DNA of 64,000 nucleotides from assembly GCA_009391835.1 (NCBI GenBank), contig QWJF01000005.1:1-64000 (forward strand), in the 5' to 3' direction. Below the pieces are notes generated by a model, which worked only from the letters and a program-made list of their open reading frames with translations, was not told the origin of the DNA and did no database searches. Each line of letters starts with the position of its first letter. The stretch's first letter is position 1. Position numbers and translations under genes: made by a program. Below, in pieces: positions 10,996 through 19,571 of the stretch. Source of the DNA: Chloroflexota bacterium. GTDB lineage: Bacteria > Chloroflexota > Anaerolineae > Anaerolineales > UBA11579.

Positions 10996-11687
10996 ACCCC
11001 AATCCCCCAGGCTTCGCACTGGCCCGCCGCGCGCAGGTCGCGTGCCGCCTCCAGAGCTGCCACGTCGGTTGTGTCATCCCCGATATACAGCACACCCTCA
11101 AGTTGGTGTTCGACCACCAGCCCGCGCAACGTCGTGCCTTTGTCCACCTCAACCGGCGGCCTGAATTCAAATACCATGCGCCCTTTTGAAAATCTTAAGC
11201 CCTGTGCATCCGCGAGGATCTTAATCCGCTGCCCGATCCGCTTTGCATAGTCATCGGGGTCAGCATGCTGGCGGTAATGCAGTGTGAGAGTCACCCCTTT
11301 GTCCTCCAAATGTGCCCCCGGCTCGATCAATTCCTCGATAAGCGCTTTCGCCGCTTCTAACTGCGTTCGAAAGGCCGTCGCTTCGGTCAGTACCTCATTT
11401 TCCCCCGCTTCCCAGCGCTCCAGCCCGTGGTTGCCCACCACCACCAACTCGGGCAGCCCAACCCGAGCCACCACGTCCACCGCCCCGCGCCCCGAAACCA
11501 GGGCTACGAGCGCCAGTTCTTTCTGTAACGCAGCCAGCAATGCCCGATTTCGCTCAGTGATCGCAGCCGCATCCGGGTCCTCCACGATGGGGCTCAAGGT
11601 GCCGTCCAAGTCGCTCACCAGCCCCAATCGTGGCAAGGCAACTAGCTTTGCAAGCACCCCGTCTTTGGCTTCCTTCCAATCGATCAT
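10875..11687 (-). CDS. otsB: Trehalose-6-phosphate phosphatase (HAD)
   Basis: LVSDLDGTLSPIVEDPDAA, LVSGRGAVDVVARVG, VGNHGLE, LYIGDDTTDVAALEAARD. Its 3' end overlaps otsA antisense. Confidence 0.92.
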   Translation of the reverse strand: MIDWKEAKDGVLAKLVALPRLGLVSDLDGTLSPIVEDPDAAAITERNRALLAALQKELALVALVSGRGAVDVVARVGLPELVVVGNHGLERWEAGENEVLTEATAFRTQLEAAKALIEELIEPGAHLEDKGVTLTLHYRQHADPDDYAKRIGQRIKILADAQGLRFSKGRMVFEFRPPVEVDKGTTLRGLVVEHQLEGVLYIGDDTTDVAALEAARDLRAAGQCEAWGIGVQSEEMPEEVEETADFSVSGVGGVEELLDWLLTARRASST

Positions 11688-13321
11688 GATTTGTATTCTT
11701 CGATCTTGCCCAGGTAGCCCAACTCAGTCAGCGCTTGGAGCACATGGCGGCTGGCTCCATCCTTAACTTGTATCGTGGTCGGCCCTAGTGGCTCTCCGAG
11801 ATAACGCGCCGCTCGAGAAGCGCGCAGCGCTTTCATGATCGCCGCCGAACTGAGTCTCAATACCAACATAGGTCCCATCTTAGCCTGTGTGCCTTGCTTC
11901 TCCCAGCGTTGCAGCGCTTGCAGCAGGTTGGGGGGCAGGGCGGCTTCGCTGTGCGCCTTCAATAGACCCAACAGTTGCCGCACTTCCAATCCTTGCTCGC
12001 GGGATCGTTCCAGCGAAGCGGCTCGCACCCGATAGACATACATTCCCCGTTTAGGGGCTTCCCATTCGCAGAAACGCGCCACCTGATAGCGCACGGCTCG
12101 TGAAGTCAAGCGCGGGACCTGAATTTGCCCTTGCGAATCCACCACGAGAGGTGCATCCTCTTTCGCCAAACCCTTCGGCGCCGACCCGTATAAAAGTGCC
12201 TCCGCCCAAGCGCTGAATCGAAAGGCCAGTGCCTCCTCGCCCTTCGGCCCAGCCAGATCAACGATACCCAACCAATGCAGTGGACCTCGTACTAAGTAGC
12301 CAATCAACGCCCCATCAATTTGGTCCCAGTGAGCGAAGCCGCGCAAGAAATTTCCACTCACCTTATCCTTCAAATACCATGAGTCATAATCCCCGGCGGG
12401 CCGCTGGAAATCAGCTTGTCGCGCCTTTACATCTGCAATCAAGGCTGGCAGGCTCCACCATTCACCCCGCAATGCACTTTGCAAAAAGCCGATGACTTTA
12501 TGGCGTGCCTGAACGGGTTGGTTGCGCCAATCGCCCTCGGCTGCCAGGCCGGGCAATAACCTCAGTTCGTTGAAATCCTCGCTTTCAAGCCAGGCAGTTG
12601 CCAGCAACGCCAATGCCGTGCCGCGTTCGGCCGCAAGAAAGTTGCGCGTCGTCTCTGAAATCGGTTGCCCGTCCGCTCCCAGAATGCCTGCAGCTTGTAG
12701 CAGCGCCGCGAGCACGTCTGACGGGCTGCGCCATGCTTCCGCTTCGCTCAGCGTGTCAGCGGATAGGCATATTCGCCGCGCCGCCAGCAAAGTGCTCGCC
12801 TCATCCAATATTTGATCGTTGGCTTTCTGCTCCGCAGCTCGTTCCACGGGACGCGCCGGACGTCCGAAGGAAATGCCTTTATCCAGTTCGGCTGCTGGCA
12901 AGAGGCTCAATAAATCCGCTGGGATGTAGGCAAACTCGCGCGCCCCCTCTGCCGTGTCAAAAAAGGCGCGCCCAATCATTGCCCGATACCACAACCGCTC
13001 GCTGGTGGATGCTGGATTGCGCTGCGGCTGTTCTTTATCCCGCCTGGCTGGCCCCAGTTCGCGCACCTCCCCGTTGCGGCGCGAGAATGCTCCCCAGGCG
13101 CTTCGCCCGCCTTCGACTTGCAGCTCTCCTAAGGCCAGCCGCGCATTATCCGGCAGAGCTTCCACAATCTCAGTGACCAGTTCCGTCGTCAGCAGGCTTT
13201 CACATAACTGTTTGATTGCCGCGCGGGCATCTTTGGCCACCAGCTCAATCCCCCATAATTCGGCCACCATCCGAATGTGACCGAGATCCTTTCCGTCTAG
13301 GCTTTGCGAAAGGCTCGGCAT
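11684..13321 (-). CDS. Helicase-associated (XPB/Ssl2 Helicase_C_3-like) domain protein without a helicase core
   Basis: Long HTH-rich protein with a C-terminal QIQVPRLTSRAVRYQVARFCEWE...YLGEPLGPTTIQVKDGASRHVLQALTELGYLGKI pattern. Start set at MPSLSQSLDG (13321). Overlaps otsB by ATGA. Confidence 0.6.
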   Translation of the reverse strand: MPSLSQSLDGKDLGHIRMVAELWGIELVAKDARAAIKQLCESLLTTELVTEIVEALPDNARLALGELQVEGGRSAWGAFSRRNGEVRELGPARRDKEQPQRNPASTSERLWYRAMIGRAFFDTAEGAREFAYIPADLLSLLPAAELDKGISFGRPARPVERAAEQKANDQILDEASTLLAARRICLSADTLSEAEAWRSPSDVLAALLQAAGILGADGQPISETTRNFLAAERGTALALLATAWLESEDFNELRLLPGLAAEGDWRNQPVQARHKVIGFLQSALRGEWWSLPALIADVKARQADFQRPAGDYDSWYLKDKVSGNFLRGFAHWDQIDGALIGYLVRGPLHWLGIVDLAGPKGEEALAFRFSAWAEALLYGSAPKGLAKEDAPLVVDSQGQIQVPRLTSRAVRYQVARFCEWEAPKRGMYVYRVRAASLERSREQGLEVRQLLGLLKAHSEAALPPNLLQALQRWEKQGTQAKMGPMLVLRLSSAAIMKALRASRAARYLGEPLGPTTIQVKDGASRHVLQALTELGYLGKIEEYKS

Positions 13322-13338
13322 CGTTTTTAAAAGGAGCT

Positions 13339-14265
13339 TTACTTGTTGGGAACCTGCACGTCCAGCGCTTTGGGCAGCATCTTGATCTTCAGATGGTGCA
13401 CATCGCTGGCGAAGCCAGCGAAGGTTTCGCCGTCCAGGTGTAGGGTCATGGGTTGAACACATTTGATTTCAATGTCTTTTAATGTGCCCATGCTGATTTG
13501 GCTAAAACGCCCCTGATTGCCAGACATGAATTCTGGGATCAGCCGAAACATCATGGCTCGTGACACTTTTTTAACCGCAGTGTAATTGAGCGTGCCATCA
13601 TCAATCACGGCCTCTGGTGCCGTTTGGAAGCCGCCGCCTTCGCGCGGCCCGTTACACACCGCAAACATCATAACGTCTTCTTTCCAACTCCCCTGGTCAG
13701 TTTTGATGTCCATCTCCAACACATCGTAATGGCGGATGATCGTCAGCAGCACCGCCACAAAGTACATCAGGAATCCCCGTACTACTGGCAGGTTGTGCGA
13801 ATAAATATTCACTGAACCGCCAAAACCAATGTTCATTGTGTTGTTCCAATATTCCTTTCGCCCGTGCTCGTCTTCAATAACGCCAAGATCGATTGGGCGC
13901 GTTTTGCCTGTAAGGATTTGTTTCAGGGCTTGATCCGGGTGTTCGTCCATCCCCAAAATATGAGCAAAATCGTTCCCCGAGCCCAGCGGCACAACCCCGA
14001 ACTTTGGCCGCTTGTTCGCCGGGACCTGCATGAGTCCATTGATCACCTCGTGTACGGTTCCGTCGCCTCCCACCGCCACCACAAGTTCGTAGCCCTCCTC
14101 GGCAGCTTGTTTCGCAAGTTCCATCGCGTGTGTCGGATACACGGTGCCCGCCCAGTCTGCCCCGCCAAACTCCTCTGCCACCGGGCGCAAATCGCTGGCT
14201 TGCCGCCAGGCATGCCCCATGTCGGCATTGGGATTGATGATTAATTTCATTCGTTTTTGTGCCAT
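13339..14265 (-). CDS. Diacylglycerol/lipid kinase family protein
   Basis: KLIINPNADMG, VVAVGGDGTVHEVINGL, FGVVPLGSGNDFAHILG. Confidence 0.92.
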   Translation of the reverse strand: MAQKRMKLIINPNADMGHAWRQASDLRPVAEEFGGADWAGTVYPTHAMELAKQAAEEGYELVVAVGGDGTVHEVINGLMQVPANKRPKFGVVPLGSGNDFAHILGMDEHPDQALKQILTGKTRPIDLGVIEDEHGRKEYWNNTMNIGFGGSVNIYSHNLPVVRGFLMYFVAVLLTIIRHYDVLEMDIKTDQGSWKEDVMMFAVCNGPREGGGFQTAPEAVIDDGTLNYTAVKKVSRAMMFRLIPEFMSGNQGRFSQISMGTLKDIEIKCVQPMTLHLDGETFAGFASDVHHLKIKMLPKALDVQVPNK

Positions 14266-14318
14266 GCTGCCTCCGAGGACTGGAATGCTGCATTATAGTC
14301 TGAAACTTTTTAACACCT

Positions 14319-14355
14319 AAAGAAAGAGCCGCTCTCCAGAGCGGCTCTTTCTTTA
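14319..14355 (-). terminator. Intrinsic terminator (possibly bidirectional)
   Basis: AAAGAAAGAGCCGCTCT-CCAG-AGCGGCTCTTTCTTT, downstream of the ferritin-like gene. Confidence 0.85.
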
Positions 14356-14382
14356 GATTACTTCAGATTACTTCGAGTCAGG

Positions 14383-14808
14383 TCAAATAGGCCAATCTCG
14401 AAGGATTCGTTCGGTTTCTTCGGCATGGCCGGTTTCATCGCGCACGATATCCTCCAGCTGCACAACCAAACCGGTATCGCCAAACTCCTCAGCTTCCTTG
14501 GCCCGCTGGCTGTAATCCTTCACTGCCCGCTTTTCGGCCTCCAGCACGGCTTCAAGCATCTCGCGATTGCTGCCTGCCTTTTTCACCGCGCGTGCCTCTG
14601 TGGTCGGTTCGCCGCTCAGAGCCACGATCTTGTTCGCCAAGTACTGGGCATGCATCTGTTCGTCCGGTACTTCGGCCAGGAAAAACTGGGAAATTTGCGG
14701 TCGGTAAGGTCCCGTGGTTTTTGCCGCGTAGGTCACATATTGAATGACAGCGCTTAACTCCCCGGCGAGATCCTCATTCAAACCCTTGATCAATGTTTTC
14801 TTGTCCAT
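14383..14808 (-). CDS. Ferritin-like / bacterioferritin-family protein
   Basis: Four-helix pattern with ExxH motifs (LAGELSAVIQYVTYA, EVPDEQMHAQYLANKI, EDIVRDETGHAEETERIL). Confidence 0.85.
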   Translation of the reverse strand: MDKKTLIKGLNEDLAGELSAVIQYVTYAAKTTGPYRPQISQFFLAEVPDEQMHAQYLANKIVALSGEPTTEARAVKKAGSNREMLEAVLEAEKRAVKDYSQRAKEAEEFGDTGLVVQLEDIVRDETGHAEETERILRDWPI

Positions 14809-14902
14809 AGTTTCCTTTCTGTTTTTTGACGCTCAACGTTCCATCAAATACAATGGAATCCTCCATTAGTCTAACGCGCCACACTTGTCCAGCCAGAGGC
14901 AT

Positions 14903-15943
14903 ATGTCCCACTCTCGCGTCTATCTTCTGCTCATTATCACCTTGCTGACCGCTTGCGGCGGCTTTTTACCAAACGATCTGCCCGCGCCTCAAGCGCTCTC
15001 CGCAGGCTCGCCAGCAGCAACAGACGTTCAGCTGCCCCTCAGCCCGACACCGTCAAGCGCTGCAACCGCAACCCCAGATCTCTATGCCGGGCTTCGCATC
15101 CAGGAACTCGCAGCCCGGGAGTATGGGGATGGCAACCTGCAAACCCTTCAACAACTTAGTACGAATTCATCCTTCAATCGTTATTTGATCAGTTATCCCA
15201 GTGACGGCATTATCATTAATGGCTTCGTGGATGTGCCCACAGGGGAAGGGCCCCATCCTGTCATTCTGCTGCTTCATGGCTATATTGATCCCGCCGTCTA
15301 TAAAATCGAGACGTATACCGCAGGCTACGCTGCTGAATTCGCCCGCGCTGGCTTCCTGGTGATCCATCCCAACTACCGCAACTACCCGCCCTCCGATTCC
15401 GGCCCCAATCTTTTTCGCGTGGGCTATGCCCTAGATGTGCTCAATTTGATCGCCATCCTGCATTCTGAGGCTGGCAAGCCGGGTATCCTGGAAACCGCCG
15501 ATGCCGCCAACATCTTTCTCTGGGGACACAGTATGGGCGGCGGCATCGCGCAGCGCGTCCTGACCGTCGGGGCCCCAATCAACGGCGCTGTCTTGTATGG
15601 CTCAATGAGCGGCGATGAGCGTCAGAATTTCGAGCACATCCGCGATGTGCTTTCAGAAGGCCAACGTGGCATAGAAGAACTGGACGTGCCCGAAGAGGCC
15701 CTACGAGAAATATCATCCGCCTACTTTTATAAGCGCATTGCCGTTCCCGTGAGCATCCATCACGGTGATATTGACGCGGTGGTGCCGCTTCAGTGGTCTG
15801 TAGATCTTTGTCAGCGCTTGCTCGATTTGGGCAAAGATGTGGAGTGCTTCACTTACCACAACATGCCGCATACTTTTTATGGAGACAACGACAACCTTCT
15901 CATCCAGCGTTCAATTGAATTCTTTCTACGCAATTTGAAATAG
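14903..15943 (+). CDS. Alpha/beta hydrolase lipoprotein (dienelactone hydrolase/prolyl oligopeptidase-like)
   Basis: Lipobox LLTACGG, PVILLLHGYIDP, LWGHSMGGGIAQR, HHGDIDAVVPLQWS. Confidence 0.85.
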   Translation: MSHSRVYLLLIITLLTACGGFLPNDLPAPQALSAGSPAATDVQLPLSPTPSSAATATPDLYAGLRIQELAAREYGDGNLQTLQQLSTNSSFNRYLISYPSDGIIINGFVDVPTGEGPHPVILLLHGYIDPAVYKIETYTAGYAAEFARAGFLVIHPNYRNYPPSDSGPNLFRVGYALDVLNLIAILHSEAGKPGILETADAANIFLWGHSMGGGIAQRVLTVGAPINGAVLYGSMSGDERQNFEHIRDVLSEGQRGIEELDVPEEALREISSAYFYKRIAVPVSIHHGDIDAVVPLQWSVDLCQRLLDLGKDVECFTYHNMPHTFYGDNDNLLIQRSIEFFLRNLK

Positions 15944-15973
15944 TTGAGCTGCTCTAAACGCCATTGCGACAGT

Positions 15974-16534
15974 TCACCCCTCTAAATAAACGATTTCCCC
16001 TTCAATTTTCCTGCTATTTACTGTGAGTAGCCCATAGCTGGGCGGTAGATGTCGTTCCATGTGCAGTGCTGCCGATCCCGGATTGAACATCCTGTGCCCA
16101 TCCACCGCCTTATTCATCGGCGCATGATTATGCCCAAAAACCACCAGGTCCAGCGCTTCCGGGAACATAACCACCGCCCGACGAGCATAGTCATCATAAA
16201 AGCGCGGGTTCCGTATCAGCAGCCGCAATTTGTCGCTGAGATAGGGCCACAGCCCCCCGTGCCCGTGCGTCAACCCGATCCGCTTTCCGCTTACCTGCAG
16301 GATGCGTTTCATGGGCAGGTCTCGATGCGGGAACCAATCTCGATTACCCCGCACCGCCACAACTGGCGCGATCTCCTCCAGCTCCCGCAGAACGCCCTGC
16401 ACACTGATATCCCCCGCATGCAGGATCATTTCCACGCCCGCATCCCGCAATCCGGCGATCAAATTTGGATGCAGCCTCCGCCGCCGGTCTGGGACGTGCG
16501 TATCCGCCACGACGCCTAAGCGAACTGTGCTCAT
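15974..16534 (-). CDS. Metallophosphoesterase (YfcE/MJ0936-like)
   Basis: GVVADTHVPDR, ILHAGDIS, VRGNRDW, LTHGHGG, VFGHNHAP, NPGSA. Confidence 0.93.
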   Translation of the reverse strand: MSTVRLGVVADTHVPDRRRRLHPNLIAGLRDAGVEMILHAGDISVQGVLRELEEIAPVVAVRGNRDWFPHRDLPMKRILQVSGKRIGLTHGHGGLWPYLSDKLRLLIRNPRFYDDYARRAVVMFPEALDLVVFGHNHAPMNKAVDGHRMFNPGSAALHMERHLPPSYGLLTVNSRKIEGEIVYLEG

Positions 16535-16653
16535 CCTCTCATCTTTGTGGCTGGGGCCAGGTGGATATGTGCCCCCGAATCAAAATAGAAACCGCTCGTG
16601 CACCGCTGATTTTCATGGCCGGTATTGTATCCCTCGCCCCCAATCCCAATGAA

Positions 16654-16690
16654 AGGCCGGGCGCCCGACCCTTTGGCCGGACGCCCGGTT
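16654..16690. repeat. GC-rich direct/inverted repeat GGCCGGGCGCCCG...GGCCGGACGCCCGG
   Basis: Two near-identical 13-mers, each internally palindromic. Confidence 0.5.
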
Positions 16691-16894
16691 ACTCCACGCA
16701 GATGCCCCTTCGTGCACAAAGTGGCCTCCGCTACGTTAATGTCCACATCGCTGAAAGCATCCGCCTCGCCAGAAGCACATAGCACCTCAACGTTGCAGCC
16801 ACAAAACGTCTATCTCAAGCGGGTGCGCGTCCAGGCTAAAAGCTTAATTGCCCCCGTATTCGCGCCGCCAGCCTTACGAAGATATATCTCTCTC

Positions 16895-17914
16895 TCACTC
16901 CATCGGCTTCTCATAAACAATCCAACGCTCCTCAACGCGATAGCCACTGGTCTCATAAAGCGTCAGCGCGCCACTCGGGTTTTGGGTATCCACCCCCAGT
17001 GCCGCTTGGCTGAAGCCTTGCGCCTTGAGCACTTTTAGACTTTCAAGAATCAAATTGCGCGCCAAACCACGCCGCCGCCAGGGGCGTCGCACACTGATGG
17101 GGTCCGTCCAGCCCCAATTCACGCCCAGTTTTGCGTTGTCTTCCTTGAGTACGTGATTCAAGATCATCCCTGCGATCTGATCACCCTCCCAAGCCACTTG
17201 CCACATCCCCAGGTCCCAGTTGGGATCTGTCGCCCATCGCGTGTAGTCATTCTCGTCGCCTTCAACGTGCCCCCAATGGTCACGGAACGCCTCGTTTTGA
17301 GCCTCCCAGATTTGCCTCAATTGGGATTTATCTACGGGCCGCAATTCAATCCCCGCGGGCAAAACAGACTCTGGGATGGGCTCTTCCAGCGGGCGCAGCA
17401 TGAAGTAGAAATAGCGTTGTGGCGCGTAGCCCGCATTTTTAGCCAGGGCAATTGCACCCAGTTCGGTGTCTGCCGTTTCAGTTTCAAGCACTTTTTTGAT
17501 GGCTTCGGGGTGTTCAGACGCCATCTCGCGTAGCCGGCTTTCGTTATGCGCCAACAGAGCTGTGCCTAGCCCTTTGCGCCTCCACTCGGGCAAAACATCG
17601 CCTCGGGCGAAATAGCGCCGCGGCCCTTCATGTTCATCTTCCCAGCTCACACGCGCGTAAGCTACGGGTTCCCCGTTGATCTCGGCAAAAAGCACATCTT
17701 GCTTCGGATCAATGCGCTTTTTATGTCGATAAAAATGCGCTAGCTCTTTTTCACTGGTCGTCTCCCGAATGCTATCTGCGGCCTTTGAGATATCAAAGAT
17801 CCGCACCATATGAGCAAAATCCTTCTCTCCACGGAAATTGCGGAAAGCCAAGCCCGGGATTTCTGGTGCCCTCGCCACAGTCACTTGTTCGTCATCTTGA
17901 TTTTTTGTTTTCAT
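16895..17914 (-). CDS. GNAT family N-acetyltransferase (two GNAT-like halves)
   Basis: VLPEWRRKGLGTALLAHNESRL and SVRRPWRRRGLARNLILESLKVLKAQGFSQAALGVDTQNPSGALTLYETSGY. Start set at MKTKNQ with an AAAGGA RBS. Confidence 0.88.
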   Translation of the reverse strand: MKTKNQDDEQVTVARAPEIPGLAFRNFRGEKDFAHMVRIFDISKAADSIRETTSEKELAHFYRHKKRIDPKQDVLFAEINGEPVAYARVSWEDEHEGPRRYFARGDVLPEWRRKGLGTALLAHNESRLREMASEHPEAIKKVLETETADTELGAIALAKNAGYAPQRYFYFMLRPLEEPIPESVLPAGIELRPVDKSQLRQIWEAQNEAFRDHWGHVEGDENDYTRWATDPNWDLGMWQVAWEGDQIAGMILNHVLKEDNAKLGVNWGWTDPISVRRPWRRRGLARNLILESLKVLKAQGFSQAALGVDTQNPSGALTLYETSGYRVEERWIVYEKPME

Positions 17915-17961
17915 AATGTCCTTTAATTTCTCTCTAATTCCATGCGCGCCGACCGACAAAA

Positions 17962-17989
17962 AATGGCCGGGAAGCTTTCCGCGGCCATT
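17962..17989 (-). terminator. Intrinsic terminator on the minus strand
   Basis: Minus strand AATGGCCG-CGGAAAGCTTCC-CGGCCATT-TTTT. Confidence 0.75.
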
Positions 17990-18007
17990 GGGGAATCTGC
18001 GTTAAAC

Positions 18008-18042
18008 AAAAAAGGCCACGGGGCGGTAGTGCTCCCGTGGCC
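18008..18042 (-). terminator. Intrinsic terminator of the 35-aa ORF
   Basis: Minus strand GGCCACGGG-N11-CCCGTGGCC-TTTTTTG. Confidence 0.85.
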
Positions 18043-18061
18043 GATGATTACTTGTCAGAAA

Positions 18062-18169
18062 TCAACGTTTGCCGCTAGGCGCACTACGATTAGGCACGGA
18101 AACATCGCCGCCAAACGACGTGCTCTTCTGCCGAATCATTGCTGTATTCATGCGTGCGAATGTGCTCAT
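18062..18169 (-). CDS. Putative 35-aa small protein MSTFARMNTAMIRQKSTSFGGDVSVPNRSAPSGKR
   Basis: ATG preceded by AAAGGAGG at good spacing, a TTGACA-17-TATCTT promoter upstream and a terminator downstream. Absent from the supplied ORF track (below its length cut-off). Confidence 0.65.
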   Translation of the reverse strand: MSTFARMNTAMIRQKSTSFGGDVSVPNRSAPSGKR

Positions 18170-18198
18170 ACGTGCGCCTCCTTTCGTAAGATGGTCAA

Positions 18199-18227
18199 AA
18201 GATACTATGCTTCGCCACCGCTGTCAA
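18199..18227 (-). promoter_or_regulatory. Sigma70-type promoter of the 35-aa ORF (TTGACA-N17-TATCTT)
   Basis: -35 at 18222-18227, -10 at 18199-18204 on the minus strand, 17-bp spacer. Confidence 0.75.
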
Positions 18228-18261
18228 GCAGGGAAGCGCGCTTGCCGTTAAAATAGGCGCT

Positions 18262-18654
18262 ATGTCGCCTGCTCGCACGCCCACACCCTTCGCGTTTTTG
18301 CCCACCACCTTGCTGCTTGTCACAGTGGGGTGGGGTGGCTTGTTGTTGATTTTTAACTTTACCTTGCCCACTTTATGGCCCCGCTGGCTTTTCTTTTTCT
18401 TGATTGTCCCCGCATTCACAGGCTTGGCCATTCCCGCCGCGGTCTTCCTCAACCGCCGCTTTCCAAGCGATCCGCCTGCCCGTGTCCAGGTAATTCTTCG
18501 GCAGGCGCTTTGGGTAGGTATCTACGCCGCCACGCTGGCCTGGCTGCAATTCGGCCGCGTTTTTACATTTGGCTTGGCGCTCATTCTTGCTCTCGGCCTC
18601 GCTGCCGTAGAGTGGTTTCTTCGCTTGCGCGAGCGCACTCGCTGGGAGCCTTAA
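18262..18654 (+). CDS. Hypothetical membrane protein (about 4 TM)
   Basis: 130 aa, hydrophobic segments (FLPTTLLLVTVGWGGLLLIF, WLFFFLIVPAFTGLAIPAAVFL, ALWVGIYAATLAWLQ). -10-like TAAAAT 7 nt upstream of ATG. Confidence 0.7.
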   Translation: MSPARTPTPFAFLPTTLLLVTVGWGGLLLIFNFTLPTLWPRWLFFFLIVPAFTGLAIPAAVFLNRRFPSDPPARVQVILRQALWVGIYAATLAWLQFGRVFTFGLALILALGLAAVEWFLRLRERTRWEP

Positions 18655-18742
18655 CCCACACCCATTGTCCACAGGAGGGGTTTATAATCTTTGAGGGCGG
18701 GCTTACTTGCCAATCGTTTACCGCCGCTAGGGATTATCACAT

Positions 18743-19561
18743 ATGCCCAAATCAGCACTCAACGTTCTGGAACAAACCAGCCGCACCTTTTATTTGCCCA
18801 TCGTGCGTCTGCCAGCAGGCTTGCAAGAGGCTGTTGTGTCCGGCTATTTATGCATGCGCGCCATCGACGAGATTGAAGATCATCCCAAACTGGAGAATCG
18901 CGAAAAGGCCCAATTGCTGCAGGGCATCAGCCTCATTTTGCAAGCCCAGACCACCATTGAAGATTTCGATCACGAGCGCTTTGCTGCACTCTTTGAACCC
19001 TATGCAAAACAGCTCCCTGAAGTCACCTTGCGCATCGGCGAATGGTGCACCTACACGCCCGCGTTCATTGCCGCGCGCATCTGGGAAGCCACGGCCGCGA
19101 TGGCTGATCGTATGGCCCAGTGGGCGCTCAACGGGTTCAAAGTTGTCTCGCGTTCTGATCTTGATCGCTATACGTACGGGGTCGCCGGCGCTGTCGGGCT
19201 TCTCCTCTGTGATATTTGGGCATGGTTCGAGAAGCTCCAGATTCATCGCAGCCGCGGCATTCAATTCGGCCGTGGCCTTCAATCTGTGAATATTCTCCGC
19301 AACCGGCAGGAAGATTTGGCCCGCGGCGTGGATTTTTATCCCGAAAATTGGACCGACAATGATATGCAGCAATACGCTCGCCGCAACTTTGCCCAGTTCG
19401 ACGAATATTTGCAGGAACTCCCCGCCACAACCTTTGCCGATTTTGTGCGTATTCCCCGTGCATTGGCGATTGCCACTCTGGACGCGATTGCCGAAGGCCG
19501 TGAAAAACTGTCCCGCAGTGAAGTGCTAAAAATCGTAGCAGGCTTGGAAACCGCCGGCTAA
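18743..19561 (+). CDS. Squalene/phytoene synthase family protein
   Basis: SRTFYLPIVRLP, YLCMRAIDEIED (first Asp-rich motif), GRGLQSVNILRNRQEDLARGVDFYP (second motif). Confidence 0.88.
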   Translation: MPKSALNVLEQTSRTFYLPIVRLPAGLQEAVVSGYLCMRAIDEIEDHPKLENREKAQLLQGISLILQAQTTIEDFDHERFAALFEPYAKQLPEVTLRIGEWCTYTPAFIAARIWEATAAMADRMAQWALNGFKVVSRSDLDRYTYGVAGAVGLLLCDIWAWFEKLQIHRSRGIQFGRGLQSVNILRNRQEDLARGVDFYPENWTDNDMQQYARRNFAQFDEYLQELPATTFADFVRIPRALAIATLDAIAEGREKLSRSEVLKIVAGLETAG

Positions 19562-19571
19562 ACCAAAGCTC

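Noticed and set aside
16531-16785. 84-aa minus-strand ORF MLCASGEADAFSDVDINVAEATLCTKGHLRG...
   Set aside because: Crosses the GC-rich palindromic repeat, overlaps the start of the phosphoesterase gene, and has no RBS or family. Possible but unsupported.
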